Origin: Pantoea wallisii
GTDB taxonomy: Bacteria > Pseudomonadota > Gammaproteobacteria > Enterobacterales > Enterobacteriaceae
Direction: 5' to 3'
DNA: 64,000 nt
Assembly (NCBI RefSeq): GCF_002095485.1
Contig: NZ_MLFS01000004.1
Location: 62,001 to 126,000, forward strand
The notes below the pieces were generated by a model. The model ran no database searches. It worked only from the letters and a program-made list of their open reading frames with translations, and was not told where the DNA came from. Below are positions 41,290-54,462 of this stretch, piece after piece. A program made the position numbers and the translations under genes. Numbering within the stretch: position 1 is the stretch's first letter; each line of letters begins with the position of its first letter.

Positions 41290-42333
41290 TTACTGGTACA
41301 GCGCTTTACCGGAGCTGTCTTTGATGTTGGCTTTCCAGGCGGCACGAATCTGATCCGCTACGCTCTCAGGCAGCGCGGCGTAATCCAGCGCGGTTGCGGT
41401 TTTGCTGCCGCCTTTGTAGGCCCAGTCAAAGAACTTCAGCACTTCGCTGCCCTTCTCCGCGTTCGCCTGATCTTTGTAGATCAGGATGAAGGTGGTAGAG
41501 GTGATTGGCCATGCGTCGTTGCCCTTCTGGAAGGTCAGGTCCTGGGCAAAAGATTTGCTCCAGTCTGCGCCTTTAGCCGCGTTGGCAAAGCTGGCTTCGC
41601 TTGGTGCCACCGGCTTGCCATCTGCGTCCATCAGTTTGGTGTAGGTCAGGTTGTTCTGCTTGGCGTAAGCGTACTCAACGTAGCCAATCGAGCCTGGCAG
41701 GCGCTGAACAAAGGCCGCCACGCCGTCGTTGCCTTTACCGCCCAGGCCGGTTGGCCAGTTCACGGTATTGCCTTTACCGATTTTGCTGTTCCACTCTTCA
41801 TTCACCTTCGCCAGATAGCTGGTGAAGACGAAGGAGGTACCGGAACCATCCGCGCGGCGCACCACGTTGATGTTGGAATCAGGCAGCTTTACGCCCGGGT
41901 TCAGCTTAGTGATTGCCGGGTCATTCCACTTTTTGATGGTGCCCAGGTAGATATCGCCCACGGTCTTACCGTCGAGCGTCAGCTCACCGGATTTCACGCC
42001 AGGGATGTTCACCGCCAGCACCACACCACCAATGACGGTAGGGAACTGGAACAGGCCATTTTTCTGCAGATCTTCATCTTTCATCGGCGCATCGGACGCA
42101 CCGAAGTCAACGGTTTTGGCAATGATTTGCTTCACGCCGCCCGAAGAACCAATACCCTGATAGTTAATTTTGCTACCGGTGGCTTGCTGGTACTCTGCTG
42201 CCCACTTGGCATAAACCGGTGCCGGGAATGTCCCGCCTGCGCCTGTGAGATCGGTGGCTGCGAATGCAGATACCGCGCTAACAGCGAAGGTGGCGGCGAG
42301 GATTCGGGCTACGGTGCTACGCATCAGTGTCAT
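41290..42333 (-). CDS. pstS: Periplasmic phosphate-binding protein PstS
   Basis: A 347-residue precursor with a signal peptide ([16 protein letters not shown], cleavage before ATDLTG). Phosphate-binding segments [30 protein letters not shown] and [11 protein letters not shown] are all present. It captures phosphate in the periplasm and delivers it to PstCA. It is the first gene of the pst operon, behind two Pho boxes. Confidence 0.99.
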   Translation of the reverse strand: MTLMRSTVARILAATFAVSAVSAFAATDLTGAGGTFPAPVYAKWAAEYQQATGSKINYQGIGSSGGVKQIIAKTVDFGASDAPMKDEDLQKNGLFQFPTVIGGVVLAVNIPGVKSGELTLDGKTVGDIYLGTIKKWNDPAITKLNPGVKLPDSNINVVRRADGSGTSFVFTSYLAKVNEEWNSKIGKGNTVNWPTGLGGKGNDGVAAFVQRLPGSIGYVEYAYAKQNNLTYTKLMDADGKPVAPSEASFANAAKGADWSKSFAQDLTFQKGNDAWPITSTTFILIYKDQANAEKGSEVLKFFDWAYKGGSKTATALDYAALPESVADQIRAAWKANIKDSSGKALYQ

Positions 42334-42410
42334 GTTCCCTCCAGGGGATTTAAAAATCAGGCTCGATGCCTTTTTAGTAAGAGTCAGTGATTGCTGCTGG
42401 AGGGAAAATA

Positions 42411-42460
42411 GGACAGTTTGATGACAGTGAAATGTACGAATTGTGACAGTTATATGACAC
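42411..42460 (-). promoter_or_regulatory. Two Pho boxes of the pst operon
   Basis: On the minus strand GTGTCATATAACTGTCAC (42443-42460) and CTGTCATCAAACTGTCC (42411-42427) match the PhoB target of CTGTCAT repeats at 11-base spacing. The boxes are about three helix turns apart and end about 78 bases before pstS; the sequence TATTTT after the second may be the -10. They indicate induction by PhoB on phosphate starvation. Confidence 0.88.
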
Positions 42461-42465
42461 TGGTG

Positions 42466-42496
42466 AAAAAGCAGGCGAGCCCGTTGCAGGCCCGCC
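42466..42496 (-). terminator. Terminator of glmS
   Basis: On the minus strand GGCGGGCC pairs with GGCTCGCC (8 pairs including one G-U) around 7 bases, followed after 3 bases by five T. It begins 12 bases after the glmS stop and lies just upstream of the pst Pho boxes. Confidence 0.7.
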
Positions 42497-42507
42497 CTGA
42501 GGACGAA

Positions 42508-44337
42508 TTATTCGACCGTTACTGATTTTGCCAGGTTACGCGGCTGGTCAACGTCGGTGCCCTTAATCAGCGCCACGTGATACGACAGCAGCTGCAGCGG
42601 CACGGTGTAGAAGATTGGCGCAATCGCCTCTTCCACGTGCGGCAGCGGGATGATTTTCATCCCGTCGCTGTCACTGAAACCGGCATCCTGATCGGCAAAC
42701 ACATACAGCAGGCCGCCGCGTGCGCGTACCTCTTCAATATTGGATTTCAGCTTCTCCAGCAGTTCGTTATTCGGTGCGACCACAATCACCGGCATGTCAG
42801 CATCAATCAGCGCCAGCGGGCCGTGCTTCAGCTCGCCCGCGGCGTACGCTTCAGCGTGGATGTAGGAGATCTCTTTCAGCTTCAGCGCGCCTTCCATTGC
42901 AATCGGATATTGATCGCCACGGCCAAGGAACAGCGCATTATGCTTGTCAGAGAAGCCTTCGGCGAGGCTCTCAATCACTTTGTCCTGCGCCAGCATCTGC
43001 TCGATACGGCTTGGCAGCGCCTGTAACGCGTGCACGATATCGTGCTCGGTTTCCGGCTTCATGCCGTGCAGACGGCCCAGTTTTGCCACCAGCATCAACA
43101 GCACGGTGAGCTGAGTGGTGAAGGCTTTGGTCGACGCCACGCCAATTTCCGTGCCCGCTTTGGTCATCAGCGCCAGATCCGATTCGCGCACCAGCGATGA
43201 GCCTGCCACGTTGCAGATAGCCAGCGAGCCCAGATACCCCAGCTCTTTTGACAGACGCAGGGCCGCCAGCGTATCGGCCGTTTCACCGGACTGCGACAGC
43301 GTAATCAGCAGGCTATTTTTACGTACTGCGGATTTGCGATAGCGGAATTCAGAGGCGATCTCCACGTCACACGGAATGTTTGCCAGCGATTCAAACCAGT
43401 AGCGTGAGACCATGCCCGAGTTGTATGACGTCCCGCAGGCGATAATCTGGATGTGCTCCACTTTGCTCAGCAGCGCTTCGGCATGCTCACCCAGTTCGCT
43501 GAGATCCACAATGCCATCGTGGAAGCGGCCGGCCAGGGTGTTCTTGATGGCGTTCGGCTGCTCGTAGATCTCTTTCTGCATGTAGTGGCGATAGATACCT
43601 TTATCACCGGCATCATACTGCGCGGTAGATTCAATCTCTGCGCGCTGCGCCTGTTTGCCATCGCGATCGATAATCGTTACTTCGCGGCGGGTGATCTCAG
43701 CAATATCGCCCTCTTCAAGGTAGATAAAGCGGCGCGTTACCGGCAGCAGTGCCAGCTGATCGGACGCAATAAAGTTCTCACCCACGCCACGGCCAATCAC
43801 CAGCGGGCTGCCGGAACGGGCGGCCACCAGCACTGACGGATCGCGGCTGTCCATGATCACCATGCCATAAGCACCGCGCAGCTGCGGGATCACGCGCAGA
43901 ATCACTTCGCGCAGTGTGCCGCCCTGTTTCTGCTCCCAGTGCACCAGATGGGCCACCACTTCGGTGTCCGTTTCCGAAGCAAAGCGATATCCCCGCTCAA
44001 TCATCTGCGCGCGCAGCGGCTCGTGGTTCTCAATGATGCCGTTATGCACAATGATGATGTGCTCAGAGACATGGGGATGCGCATTGGCTTCTGACGGTTC
44101 ACCGTGCGTTGCCCAGCGGGTGTGCGCGATACCGGTGCCGCCAATCAGCGGCTGCTCTTCTGCGGCTTCCGCCAGGTTAGCGACTTTGCCAAGACGACGC
44201 AGGCGCGTCATGTGTCCCTGGCGATCAACCACCGCCAGACCGGCGGAGTCATAACCGCGATACTCAAGACGACGCAGGCCTTCCAGCAGAATTTCTGCGA
44301 TGTCACGCTGCGCTACTGCACCAACAATTCCACACAT
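42508..44337 (-). CDS. glmS: Glucosamine-6-phosphate synthase (glutamine-hydrolysing)
   Basis: A 609-residue enzyme, the same length as E. coli GlmS. The class II glutaminase domain starts at the catalytic Cys2 (MCGIVGAV) with HTRWATHG and HNGIIENH; two SIS domains (about 290-430 and 460-600) bind fructose 6-phosphate, and the C-terminal tail ends [11 protein letters not shown], which closes the active site. It makes glucosamine 6-phosphate for peptidoglycan and LPS. It is 144 bases after glmU; in E. coli the joint mRNA is cut there and glmS is activated by the GlmZ RNA, which cannot be confirmed here. Confidence 0.99.
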   Translation of the reverse strand: MCGIVGAVAQRDIAEILLEGLRRLEYRGYDSAGLAVVDRQGHMTRLRRLGKVANLAEAAEEQPLIGGTGIAHTRWATHGEPSEANAHPHVSEHIIIVHNGIIENHEPLRAQMIERGYRFASETDTEVVAHLVHWEQKQGGTLREVILRVIPQLRGAYGMVIMDSRDPSVLVAARSGSPLVIGRGVGENFIASDQLALLPVTRRFIYLEEGDIAEITRREVTIIDRDGKQAQRAEIESTAQYDAGDKGIYRHYMQKEIYEQPNAIKNTLAGRFHDGIVDLSELGEHAEALLSKVEHIQIIACGTSYNSGMVSRYWFESLANIPCDVEIASEFRYRKSAVRKNSLLITLSQSGETADTLAALRLSKELGYLGSLAICNVAGSSLVRESDLALMTKAGTEIGVASTKAFTTQLTVLLMLVAKLGRLHGMKPETEHDIVHALQALPSRIEQMLAQDKVIESLAEGFSDKHNALFLGRGDQYPIAMEGALKLKEISYIHAEAYAAGELKHGPLALIDADMPVIVVAPNNELLEKLKSNIEEVRARGGLLYVFADQDAGFSDSDGMKIIPLPHVEEAIAPIFYTVPLQLLSYHVALIKGTDVDQPRNLAKSVTVE

Positions 44338-44481
44338 AATAGTTTCCTGACTTCATGGCTTTCGGCCATTGCGTTGTCATCTGACCTGATTTCCGGCTAC
44401 GCCGGTTCCCCGAGCCTTGTAGAGAGTGGGGATATCGTTATGGCACTGCTAAACGGGCCGATCTTTGCCGGCCCTTAAAAT

Positions 44482-45851
44482 TTATTTTTTCTTCACCGGG
44501 CGCTGCCAGCCCGCTTTGTGATTCTGCTCTTTGCGGTTATAGACCAGCTCCGCTGTGGGCACATCCCTCATTACCGTGGTACCGGCAGCGATGGTGGCGC
44601 CTGCGGCAACGGTGACCGGTGCCACCAGCTGCGTATCCGATCCCACAAACACGTTATCGCCAATGATGGTTTTAAATTTGTTCGCGCCATCGTAGTTGCA
44701 GGTAATGGTGCCGGCGCCGATGTTAACGCCTGCCCCAATCTCCGCATCGCCGAGATAGGAGAGGTGTCCGGCTTTTGAGCCTTTGCCCAGCGAAGCCTTT
44801 TTCATCTCAACAAAGTTACCCACGTGCGCCTCTTCAGCCAGCTCGCTCCCCGGACGCAGGCGCGCAAACGGCCCCACGGTACAGGCCGCCGCCAGCGTAG
44901 CGTCTTCGATAACCGAATAAGGCTGATCTCACAGTCATCGGCAATCACGCTGTTTTTAATGATGCAGCCTGCGCCGATTTTCACCCGGCTACCCAGCGTT
45001 ACGTGGCCTTCAATGATCACATTGGTATCGATATCCACATCACGTCCGTGCTGCAGCGTACCGCGCAGATCGAAACGCGCCGGATCGCGCAGCATGACGC
45101 CCGCCAGCAGTAGCTTTTCAGCCTGCTCGCTCTGATAAGCGCGCTCCAGGGTGGCCAGCTGCAGGCGATTGTTGACGCCGTCAGTTTCAGTGTTGCGAGC
45201 GGGATGCACCGCATTAATGATGCGGCCTTCATGGTGGGCCATGGCGATGATGTCGGTGATATAGAACTCACCCTGCGCATTGTTGTTGTTCAGCTGCGCC
45301 AGCCAGCGCTTGAGGTCGCCGCCATTGGCGATCAGGATACCGGTGTTGATCTCCTGAATGTTCAGCTGTTCAGCGGAGGCATCTTTTTGCTCGACAATGC
45401 CGGTCACCGTACCGTTTTCCCGCACGATGCGGCCGTAGCCCGTCGGGTTATCCAGCACAACCGTCAGCAGACCAATGCCGCCCGCCGGTTTGGCTTCGCG
45501 CAGACGCTGCAGCGTCGGCTGCGAGATCAGCGGCACATCGCCGTAAAGCATCAGAATATCTTCGTCATCAGCAAAGAACGGCGCGGCCTGCTGCATCGCA
45601 TGCCCCGTACCCAGTTGCTCAGCCTGCAGCACCCAGTTCAGCTTGTTGTGGGCCAGTTTCACCTGCAGCAACTCACCACCGTGACCATAGACCAGGTGCA
45701 CCTGTTGTGCACCGAGGCCGGTAGCGGCATCAATCACATGCTGAACCATAGGTTTACCTGCCAGCGCATGCAGCACTTTAGGCAGATCGGAATACATACG
45801 GGTGCCTTTGCCAGCGGCCAGGATCACCACACTCATTGCGTTAGTTGACAT
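44482..45851 (-). CDS. glmU: Bifunctional GlmU uridyltransferase/acetyltransferase (frameshifted in this sequence)
   Basis: It makes UDP-N-acetylglucosamine in two steps and is essential. The N-terminal pyrophosphorylase has the nucleotide loop [15 protein letters not shown], with YGDVPLI and GEFYITDI following; the C-terminal half is a left-handed hexapeptide helix ending in RPVKKK. At codon DDCEIS the frame slips: the expected continuation [14 protein letters not shown] follows only if one base is added to a CC pair (coding strand; near 44921). After repair the protein is about 456 residues, as in E. coli. Because the gene is essential, the frameshift is almost certainly a sequence error. 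The alternative start MSVVIL five codons downstream is less likely. Confidence 0.95.
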
Positions 45852-46031
45852 AACTATCCAGACTCAGTTTAGCTTGCGAAAGTGTAAGGTTTACCCCTGA
45901 GATTACTACATTTTTCTCGCGACAAAATTAGCGGATGCAGAGGAGAGGGCAGTTTGTGCAGGCGATCGCCGTTCATGACCGCGCTGCATTGATAGCGCAC
46001 GGTTTGCGACAGATATCTCTGTGTGGCAGGT

Positions 46032-46062
46032 AAAAAAATGCCAGCCCAATGGGCTGGCATTT
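46032..46062 (-). terminator. Terminator of the atp operon
   Basis: A perfect 12-base stem AAATGCCAGCCC / GGGCTGGCATTT has a 3-base loop and seven T on the minus strand. It lies 20 bases after the atpC stop and separates the ATP synthase operon from glmU. Confidence 0.9.
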
Positions 46063-46081
46063 CGTGACGCATAAAGCCTGA

Positions 46082-46501
46082 TTACATCGCTTTTTTGGTC
46101 AGCTCGATAACGCGCAGTTTCGCGATAGCTTTCGCCAGTTCCGCAGAAGCCTGAGCATAGTCCACGTCGCCGTGGCTGCTGTTCATGTGGTCTTCTGCTT
46201 TACGTTTCGCTTCCAGCGCGCGCGCTTCGTCCAGGTCTTCACCGCGGATCGCGGTGTCGGCCAGAACGGTCGTGCTGCCCGGCTGTACTTCCAGCACGCC
46301 GCCAGAGAGGTAGATATACTCCTCTTCGCCGTGCTGTTTCACGATGCGAATCATACCAGGCTTGATGGCAGTCAGCAGCGGGGCGTGACCAGGATGGATA
46401 CCCAGCTCACCTTCGCTACCTGACACCTGGATACGCTGCACCAGACCGGAGAACATTTGCTGCTCCGCGCTGACCACGTCCAGATGATAAGTCATAGCCA
46501 T
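46082..46501 (-). CDS. atpC: ATP synthase F1 epsilon subunit
   Basis: A 139-residue subunit with the N-terminal beta-sandwich ([18 protein letters not shown]) and two C-terminal helices that can inhibit ATP hydrolysis. With gamma it forms the central rotor stalk of F1. It is the last gene of atpIBEFHAGDC, 24 bases after atpD. Confidence 0.98.
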   Translation of the reverse strand: MAMTYHLDVVSAEQQMFSGLVQRIQVSGSEGELGIHPGHAPLLTAIKPGMIRIVKQHGEEEYIYLSGGVLEVQPGSTTVLADTAIRGEDLDEARALEAKRKAEDHMNSSHGDVDYAQASAELAKAIAKLRVIELTKKAM

Positions 46502-46525
46502 ACCACTCCTCCCGGGAAACCGTTA

Positions 46526-47986
<1,461 letters not shown>

Positions 47987-48853
47987 TTATACCGCGGAGG
48001 CTCCCGAGACGATCTCGGTAAGTTCCTGAGTGATGCTGGCCTGACGAGCTTTGTTGTAAACCAACTGCAGCTCTTTGATCAGGTTTCCGCCGTTATCGGT
48101 TGCAGCTTTCATTGCCACCATACGTGCGGCCTGCTCACTGGCCAGGTTTTCCACCACACCCTGATAAACCTGCGATTCGACATAACGACGCAGCAGGGTA
48201 TCCAGCAGCGCTTTCGGATCGGGTTCGTACAGGTAATCCCAGGTCTTCGCCTTCATCTCTTCTTCACCTTCCGCTGGCGGTAACGGCAGCAGTTGGGTAA
48301 TGGTCGGAGTCTGAGACATGGTGTTATTAAACTTGTTGCCGACGATATACAGCTTGTCGATGCGGCCTTCATCATAGGCCTGCAACATCACTTTTACCGG
48401 GCCGATCAGATCAGACAGCGCAGGCTTATCACCCATGCCAGTGACCTGAGCCACGATGTTGCCACCTACAGAGCCGAAGAATGAAACGCCTTTTGAGCCG
48501 ATAATGGCCAGATCGCTCTGTACGCCTTTATCCGCCCAGCCTTTCATTTCCGCCAGCAATTTTTTGAACAGGTTAATGTTCAAACCACCACAAAGCCCGC
48601 GGTCAGTCGAAACGACCAGGTAGCCGACGCGCTTAACGTCGCGCTCATCCAGGTATGGGTGCTTGTACTCCAGATTACCCAGAGCAAGGTGACCAATCAC
48701 TTTGCGCATGGTATCTGCATACGGACGGCTGGCCGCCATGCGTTCCTGCGTTTTACGCATTTTGGAGGCGGCGACCATCTCCATCGCTTTGGTGATCTTC
48801 TGCGTATTTTTTACGCTGCCGATCTTGGTACGTATTTCTTTTGCGCCGGCCAT
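47987..48853 (-). CDS. atpG: ATP synthase F1 gamma subunit
   Basis: A 288-residue rotor subunit. The long N-terminal helix starts [32 protein letters not shown] and the C-terminal helix ends [15 protein letters not shown]; together they form the coiled coil that turns inside alpha3beta3. The central domain contains [11 protein letters not shown]. Confidence 0.99.
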   Translation of the reverse strand: MAGAKEIRTKIGSVKNTQKITKAMEMVAASKMRKTQERMAASRPYADTMRKVIGHLALGNLEYKHPYLDERDVKRVGYLVVSTDRGLCGGLNINLFKKLLAEMKGWADKGVQSDLAIIGSKGVSFFGSVGGNIVAQVTGMGDKPALSDLIGPVKVMLQAYDEGRIDKLYIVGNKFNNTMSQTPTITQLLPLPPAEGEEEMKAKTWDYLYEPDPKALLDTLLRRYVESQVYQGVVENLASEQAARMVAMKAATDNGGNLIKELQLVYNKARQASITQELTEIVSGASAV

Positions 48854-48905
48854 TAGCTTCTCCTCAAAGCCTTGCGGCCTGCCTTTTCAGACAAGCCGCC
48901 AGACA

Positions 48906-50447
48906 TTACCAGGACTGGGTTGCTTTAAACGTTTCGAGGAGGCCTTTCAGCTTCTCTTCGATCTCGTTGTTGTAGTTACCCGCCTGGTTGATTTCAGCCA
49001 TCAGCTCAGCGTGTTCGCGATCCGCGAATGCCAGCAGAGCGGCTTCGAAGCTGCCGATTTTCGCCAGTTCAACGTCGTTCAGGAAGCCGCGCTCAGCCGC
49101 GAACAGTACCAGACCCTGTTGTGCAACAGACATCGGTGCATACTGTTTCTGCTTCAGCAGCTCGGTCACTTTCTGACCATGGCTCAGCTGCTTACGCGTT
49201 GCGTCGTCCAGATCGGAAGCGAACTGAGAGAACGCTGCCAGTTCACGATACTGTGCCAGAGCGGTACGGATACCACCGGACAGTTTCTTGATGATCTTGG
49301 TCTGTGCAGCACCACCAACACGGGATACAGAGATACCCGGGTTAACGGCCGGACGGATACCGGAGTTGAACAGGTTCGATTCCAGGAAGATCTGACCATC
49401 AGTAATCGAGATTACGTTGGTCGGAACGAATGCAGAAACGTCACCTGCCTGCGTTTCGATGATCGGCAGAGCGGTCAGAGAACCGGTTTTGCCTTTCACT
49501 TCACCGTTGGTGAAGCGCTCAACGTAGTCAGCGCTTACGCGTGATGCACGCTCCAGCAGACGAGAGTGGAGGTAGAACACGTCGCCCGGGAATGCTTCAC
49601 GGCCTGGCGGACGGCGCAGCAGCAGAGAGATCTGACGGTAAGCAACAGCCTGCTTGGACAGGTCATCGTATACGATCAGCGCGTCTTCACCGCGGTCACG
49701 GAAGTACTCACCCATCGCACAACCGGCGTAAGGTGACAGGTACTGCAGCGCTGCAGATTCAGAAGCAGAAGCCACAACCACGATGGTGTTAGACAGCGCA
49801 CCGTGCTCTTCCAGCTTACGCACTACGTTAGAAATGGTTGACGCTTTCTGGCCAATCGCGACGTAGACACACTTGATGCCTGAATCACGCTGGTTGATGA
49901 TGGCGTCGATTGCCATTGCGGTTTTACCGGTCTGACGGTCACCGATGATCAGCTCACGCTGGCCACGGCCGATTGGAATCATCGCATCGACAGATTTGTA
50001 ACCGGTCTGAACAGGCTGGTCTACTGACTGACGGTCGATAACGCCCGGTGCAATCACTTCAACTGGCGAGAAGCCGTCGTTGTCGATTGCGCCTTTACCG
50101 TCGATCGGTGCACCCAGGGTGTTCACCACACGGCCCAGCAGGCCACGGCCTACCGGTACTTCAAGAATACGACCCGTACACTTAACCTTCATGCCTTCGG
50201 CGAGGTCAGCGTACGGGCCCATCACCACTGCACCTACAGAGTCACGCTCGAGGTTCAGTGCGATAGCGTAACGGTTACCCGGCAGGGCAATCATCTCACC
50301 CTGCATGACATCGGCCAGGCCGTGTACGCGGATGATACCGTCACTTACAGAAACAATAGTACCTTCGTTGTGAGCTTCGCTCACCACATTGAACTGAGCA
50401 ATGCGCTGCTTGATCAGTTCGCTGATTTCGGTGGAATTCAGTTGCAT
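48906..50447 (-). CDS. atpA: ATP synthase F1 alpha subunit
   Basis: A 513-residue nucleotide-binding, non-catalytic subunit, identical in length to E. coli. P-loop GDRQTGKTA, the [18 protein letters not shown] segment and the arginine finger in [10 protein letters not shown] are present. It starts 14 bases after atpH. Confidence 0.99.
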   Translation of the reverse strand: MQLNSTEISELIKQRIAQFNVVSEAHNEGTIVSVSDGIIRVHGLADVMQGEMIALPGNRYAIALNLERDSVGAVVMGPYADLAEGMKVKCTGRILEVPVGRGLLGRVVNTLGAPIDGKGAIDNDGFSPVEVIAPGVIDRQSVDQPVQTGYKSVDAMIPIGRGQRELIIGDRQTGKTAMAIDAIINQRDSGIKCVYVAIGQKASTISNVVRKLEEHGALSNTIVVVASASESAALQYLSPYAGCAMGEYFRDRGEDALIVYDDLSKQAVAYRQISLLLRRPPGREAFPGDVFYLHSRLLERASRVSADYVERFTNGEVKGKTGSLTALPIIETQAGDVSAFVPTNVISITDGQIFLESNLFNSGIRPAVNPGISVSRVGGAAQTKIIKKLSGGIRTALAQYRELAAFSQFASDLDDATRKQLSHGQKVTELLKQKQYAPMSVAQQGLVLFAAERGFLNDVELAKIGSFEAALLAFADREHAELMAEINQAGNYNNEIEEKLKGLLETFKATQSW

Positions 50448-50461
50448 ATGCTCCAGTCCCC

Positions 50462-50995
50462 TTAAGACTGCAAGACGTCTGCCAGACGGTCAAGACGGCC
50501 GCGCACGCTGCCATCAATCACCAGGTCACCCGCACGGATAACCACACCTGCCATTACAGACTTGTCAATTTTGCAATTCAGCTTAACTTTGCGTGACAGA
50601 CGTTTTTCCATCGCGGCGCTGATTTTAGTCAGCTGGCTGTCACTCAGCGTACTGGCGGAGATCACGTCAACTTCGGCTGTCGCTTCATAAGCGTCGCGCA
50701 GTTGAATGAACTGTTCCAGTACCGCTGGAAGCGCTGTCAAACGTCCGTTCTCCGCCATAACCTTGATCAGGTTCTGAGCGTATTCATCAAGTTGATCACC
50801 ACAGACTGCATTGAAAGAGGCAGACAAGGCTTCCGGTGCCAATGCACCGGAAAGGAGTTCTGCCATCTGTTCGTTGCGAGCCACTTCTGCGGCAAACGCC
50901 AGCATGGATTGCCAGCGGTCGATACTTTGATGCTCAACAGCAAAGTCAAAAGCTGCTTTGGCGTAGGGGCGAGCTACAGTAATCAGATCAGACAT
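50462..50995 (-). CDS. atpH: ATP synthase F1 delta subunit
   Basis: A 177-residue peripheral-stalk subunit. The N-terminal helical domain ([17 protein letters not shown]) binds the top of alpha and the C-terminal part ([22 protein letters not shown]) binds the b subunits. The length matches E. coli. It lies between atpF and atpA, 14 bases from each. Confidence 0.98.
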   Translation of the reverse strand: MSDLITVARPYAKAAFDFAVEHQSIDRWQSMLAFAAEVARNEQMAELLSGALAPEALSASFNAVCGDQLDEYAQNLIKVMAENGRLTALPAVLEQFIQLRDAYEATAEVDVISASTLSDSQLTKISAAMEKRLSRKVKLNCKIDKSVMAGVVIRAGDLVIDGSVRGRLDRLADVLQS

Positions 50996-51009
50996 CAGCC
51001 CCTCCCTCC

Positions 51010-51480
51010 TTACAGTTCAGCGACCAGTTTATCAACGATGTCGCTGTTAGCAGCTTCATCCACGGAACGTTCGATGATTTTCTCGGCGCCAGCTAATGCC
51101 AGCAACGCGACTTGCTTACGCAGCTCTTCACGTGCACGTGAGCGCTCGGCTTCGATTTCTGCCTGCGCCTGAGACACGATGCGGTTACGTTCAGTCTCAG
51201 CTTCAGTTTTGGCTTCGTCCAGAATCTGGGCACGGCGTTTGTTCGCCTGCTCGATAATGACCTGAGCTTCGTCTTTCGCTTTTTTCAGCTGGTCGGTCGC
51301 ATTGGCCTGCGCAAGATCCAAATCTTTCTTCGCGCGTTCAGCAGAAGCAAGGCCTTCAGCAATTTCTTTCTGGCGCTTTTCGATGGCAGCCATAATCGGC
51401 GGCCATACGTACTTCATGCAGAACGCGACAAACAGGATGAACGCGATGGCCTGGCCGAGGATTGTTGCATTAATGTTCAC
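51010..51480 (-). CDS. atpF: ATP synthase F0 b subunit
   Basis: A 156-residue stator protein: one N-terminal membrane helix ([22 protein letters not shown]) followed by a long, highly charged coiled coil. Two copies link F0 to the delta/alpha top. It lies 108 bases after atpE; that gap contains no gene. Confidence 0.98.
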   Translation of the reverse strand: MNINATILGQAIAFILFVAFCMKYVWPPIMAAIEKRQKEIAEGLASAERAKKDLDLAQANATDQLKKAKDEAQVIIEQANKRRAQILDEAKTEAETERNRIVSQAQAEIEAERSRAREELRKQVALLALAGAEKIIERSVDEAANSDIVDKLVAEL

Positions 51481-51553
51481 AGCACAATGCCTCTTATTAA
51501 GTTAACTTGCTCTGCCGCTATCAGTGATAAACGGCAGAATCCGTCCCTCATCA

Positions 51554-51856
<303 letters not shown>

Positions 51857-51877
51857 GCTAAGTTGTTGAGATAAAAA

Positions 51878-53084
<1,207 letters not shown>

Positions 53085-53175
53085 GACGCTGAACTCTCCT
53101 GCCCCGGATGGGGTATGTCGCGTGTCGTATAAGACTGCCTTTACTCATTTGAGTCAAGCAGCAAAAGCCGTGCAA

Positions 53176-53203
53176 ATTATACGGGCCGCACCTGCGATTT
53201 CAA
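53176..53203 (-). promoter_or_regulatory. atp operon promoter
   Basis: On the minus strand TTGAAA (53198-53203), a 16-base spacer and a perfect TATAAT (53176-53181) precede atpI, inside the segment that resembles the E. coli atp promoter. Confidence 0.75.
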
Positions 53204-53797
53204 TCGGTAAGTAGCGAAAAGGTGAACAATTATTTAAATTTCTTTCTGGAGGGCTATTTTTCAAAAGATTCCCTTCCGCGCAGCGTGAGCCGCAACGCTG
53301 AAATTGCCGGGCCGACTTGCTTTTAAAGCGTGCTTCAGATCACATTATAAGCAACAGGCAAATGAACCATTTTGTTTTAAACCCGATTTTTACGAATTCA
53401 CCCGCCTCTTATACCCATATAAATCAATTGGATGTAATAATAAGATAGCCGTACAGCGATGATTATCGATAAAAACACTCTATTGACATCGTGTATCGCA
53501 ATAAAAACGTAAAATTCATATTACGTCCGCCGATTTATTGCAGAGTTATATTTTCAGAGGTGACTATCCGGTTCGGTTAATAGCGCATTCGAAGTGATAT
53601 AACTGATAATGAATTGTGAATTAAACGTTAAATGTAACAGAGCTTTTCGGATAATTTCCGCTGCGGTTGTTAAACCGCTTCCCCTGCCCTGCTGAATAAA
53701 AGCGTTTATCCAAACGTGTTCAACCGCTGGTTTTTTATTCAGCCTGCCGGCTAAGCCAAATGGTGCAGATTAGTGTAAATCCACACCATTATTGCGA
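53204..53797. other. AT-rich non-coding stretch between atpI and rsmG
   Basis: Nearly 600 bases without a plausible gene on either strand. It is distinctly AT-rich. Close to rsmG, AATGGTG and CACCATT (53766-53791) form a long-loop inverted repeat, and AGCC/GGCT pair next to a T-run near 53730-53753, but neither makes a standard terminator. A TTGACA near 53483 has no well-spaced -10. E. coli also has a long gap here. Confidence 0.5.
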
Positions 53798-54415
53798 CTA
53801 CTGGCGGGAGATGACCACCAGATGACGTTCGCCGTCTAACTCCGGCACGCGCAGCGCTTCAATTTTATCCACGACAAAGCCCGCAGGCAGGAGTGCGATC
53901 TCCTCATCCGGCCGCACGCCTTTTAACGCGTAGAAGCGCCCGTGCACGCCAGGCAAATGATGGCACCAGCTCAGCATATCCTCAAGCGAGGCAAACGCCC
54001 GGCTTATTACCCCGTCAAAGGGCGGCTCTGCGGGAAACGCTTCGACACGGCTCTGCACAGGTGTAACGTTAGTAAGTCCTAACTCATGTTGTACCTGACG
54101 CAGGAAACGGACGCGCTTGCCAAGGCTATCCAGCAGCGTGAAATGAGCCTGTGGCCGTACAATCGCCAGCGGGATGCCAGGCAGTCCGGGGCCGGTTCCC
54201 ACATCAATAAAACGCTCGCCCTGCAGATGCGGCTCCACTACGACACTGTCGAGGATATGGCGCACCAGCATCTGCTGCGGATCACGGACCGACGTAAGGT
54301 TGTACGCTTTGTTCCATTTGTGCAATAGCTCAACATAGCCAACCAGCTGCTGTTTTTGTTGATCGGAGAGCGAAATATTTGCCGCGTTAAGCAGCTGTGA
54401 GAGTTTGTTAATCAC
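53798..54415 (-). CDS. rsmG: 16S rRNA m7G527 methyltransferase RsmG
   Basis: A 205-residue SAM-dependent methyltransferase. Motif I is [15 protein letters not shown], and the catalytic-region [11 protein letters not shown] follows. It methylates G527 of 16S rRNA; its loss gives low-level streptomycin resistance. It lies 47 bases after mnmG in the gid operon; that gap contains a GC-rich hairpin (54435-54454). Confidence 0.98.
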   Translation of the reverse strand: MINKLSQLLNAANISLSDQQKQQLVGYVELLHKWNKAYNLTSVRDPQQMLVRHILDSVVVEPHLQGERFIDVGTGPGLPGIPLAIVRPQAHFTLLDSLGKRVRFLRQVQHELGLTNVTPVQSRVEAFPAEPPFDGVISRAFASLEDMLSWCHHLPGVHGRFYALKGVRPDEEIALLPAGFVVDKIEALRVPELDGERHLVVISRQ

Positions 54416-54462
54416 GGGGGAGATTCCATAAACGGGGGCGAGTTATCCCGCCCCGGGGTCAA

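Noticed and set aside
41281-42390. 369-codon open frame on the plus strand opposite pstS
   Set aside because: Shadow of pstS; no ribosome site, no family resemblance, and it crosses the pst promoter region.
44482-44877. A separate 131-codon acetyltransferase gene downstream of a truncated glmU
   Set aside because: Its sequence is the exact continuation of GlmU after a one-base slip; a single frameshifted gene is the simpler reading.
53480-53520. TTGACA promoter-like hexamer on the plus strand between atpI and rsmG
   Set aside because: The nearest -10-like sequence is about 21 bases away, too far, and no plus-strand gene follows.
53720-53797. Possible terminator of rsmG
   Set aside because: The stems near 53730-53753 and 53766-53791 lack a T-run in the correct place on the minus strand.
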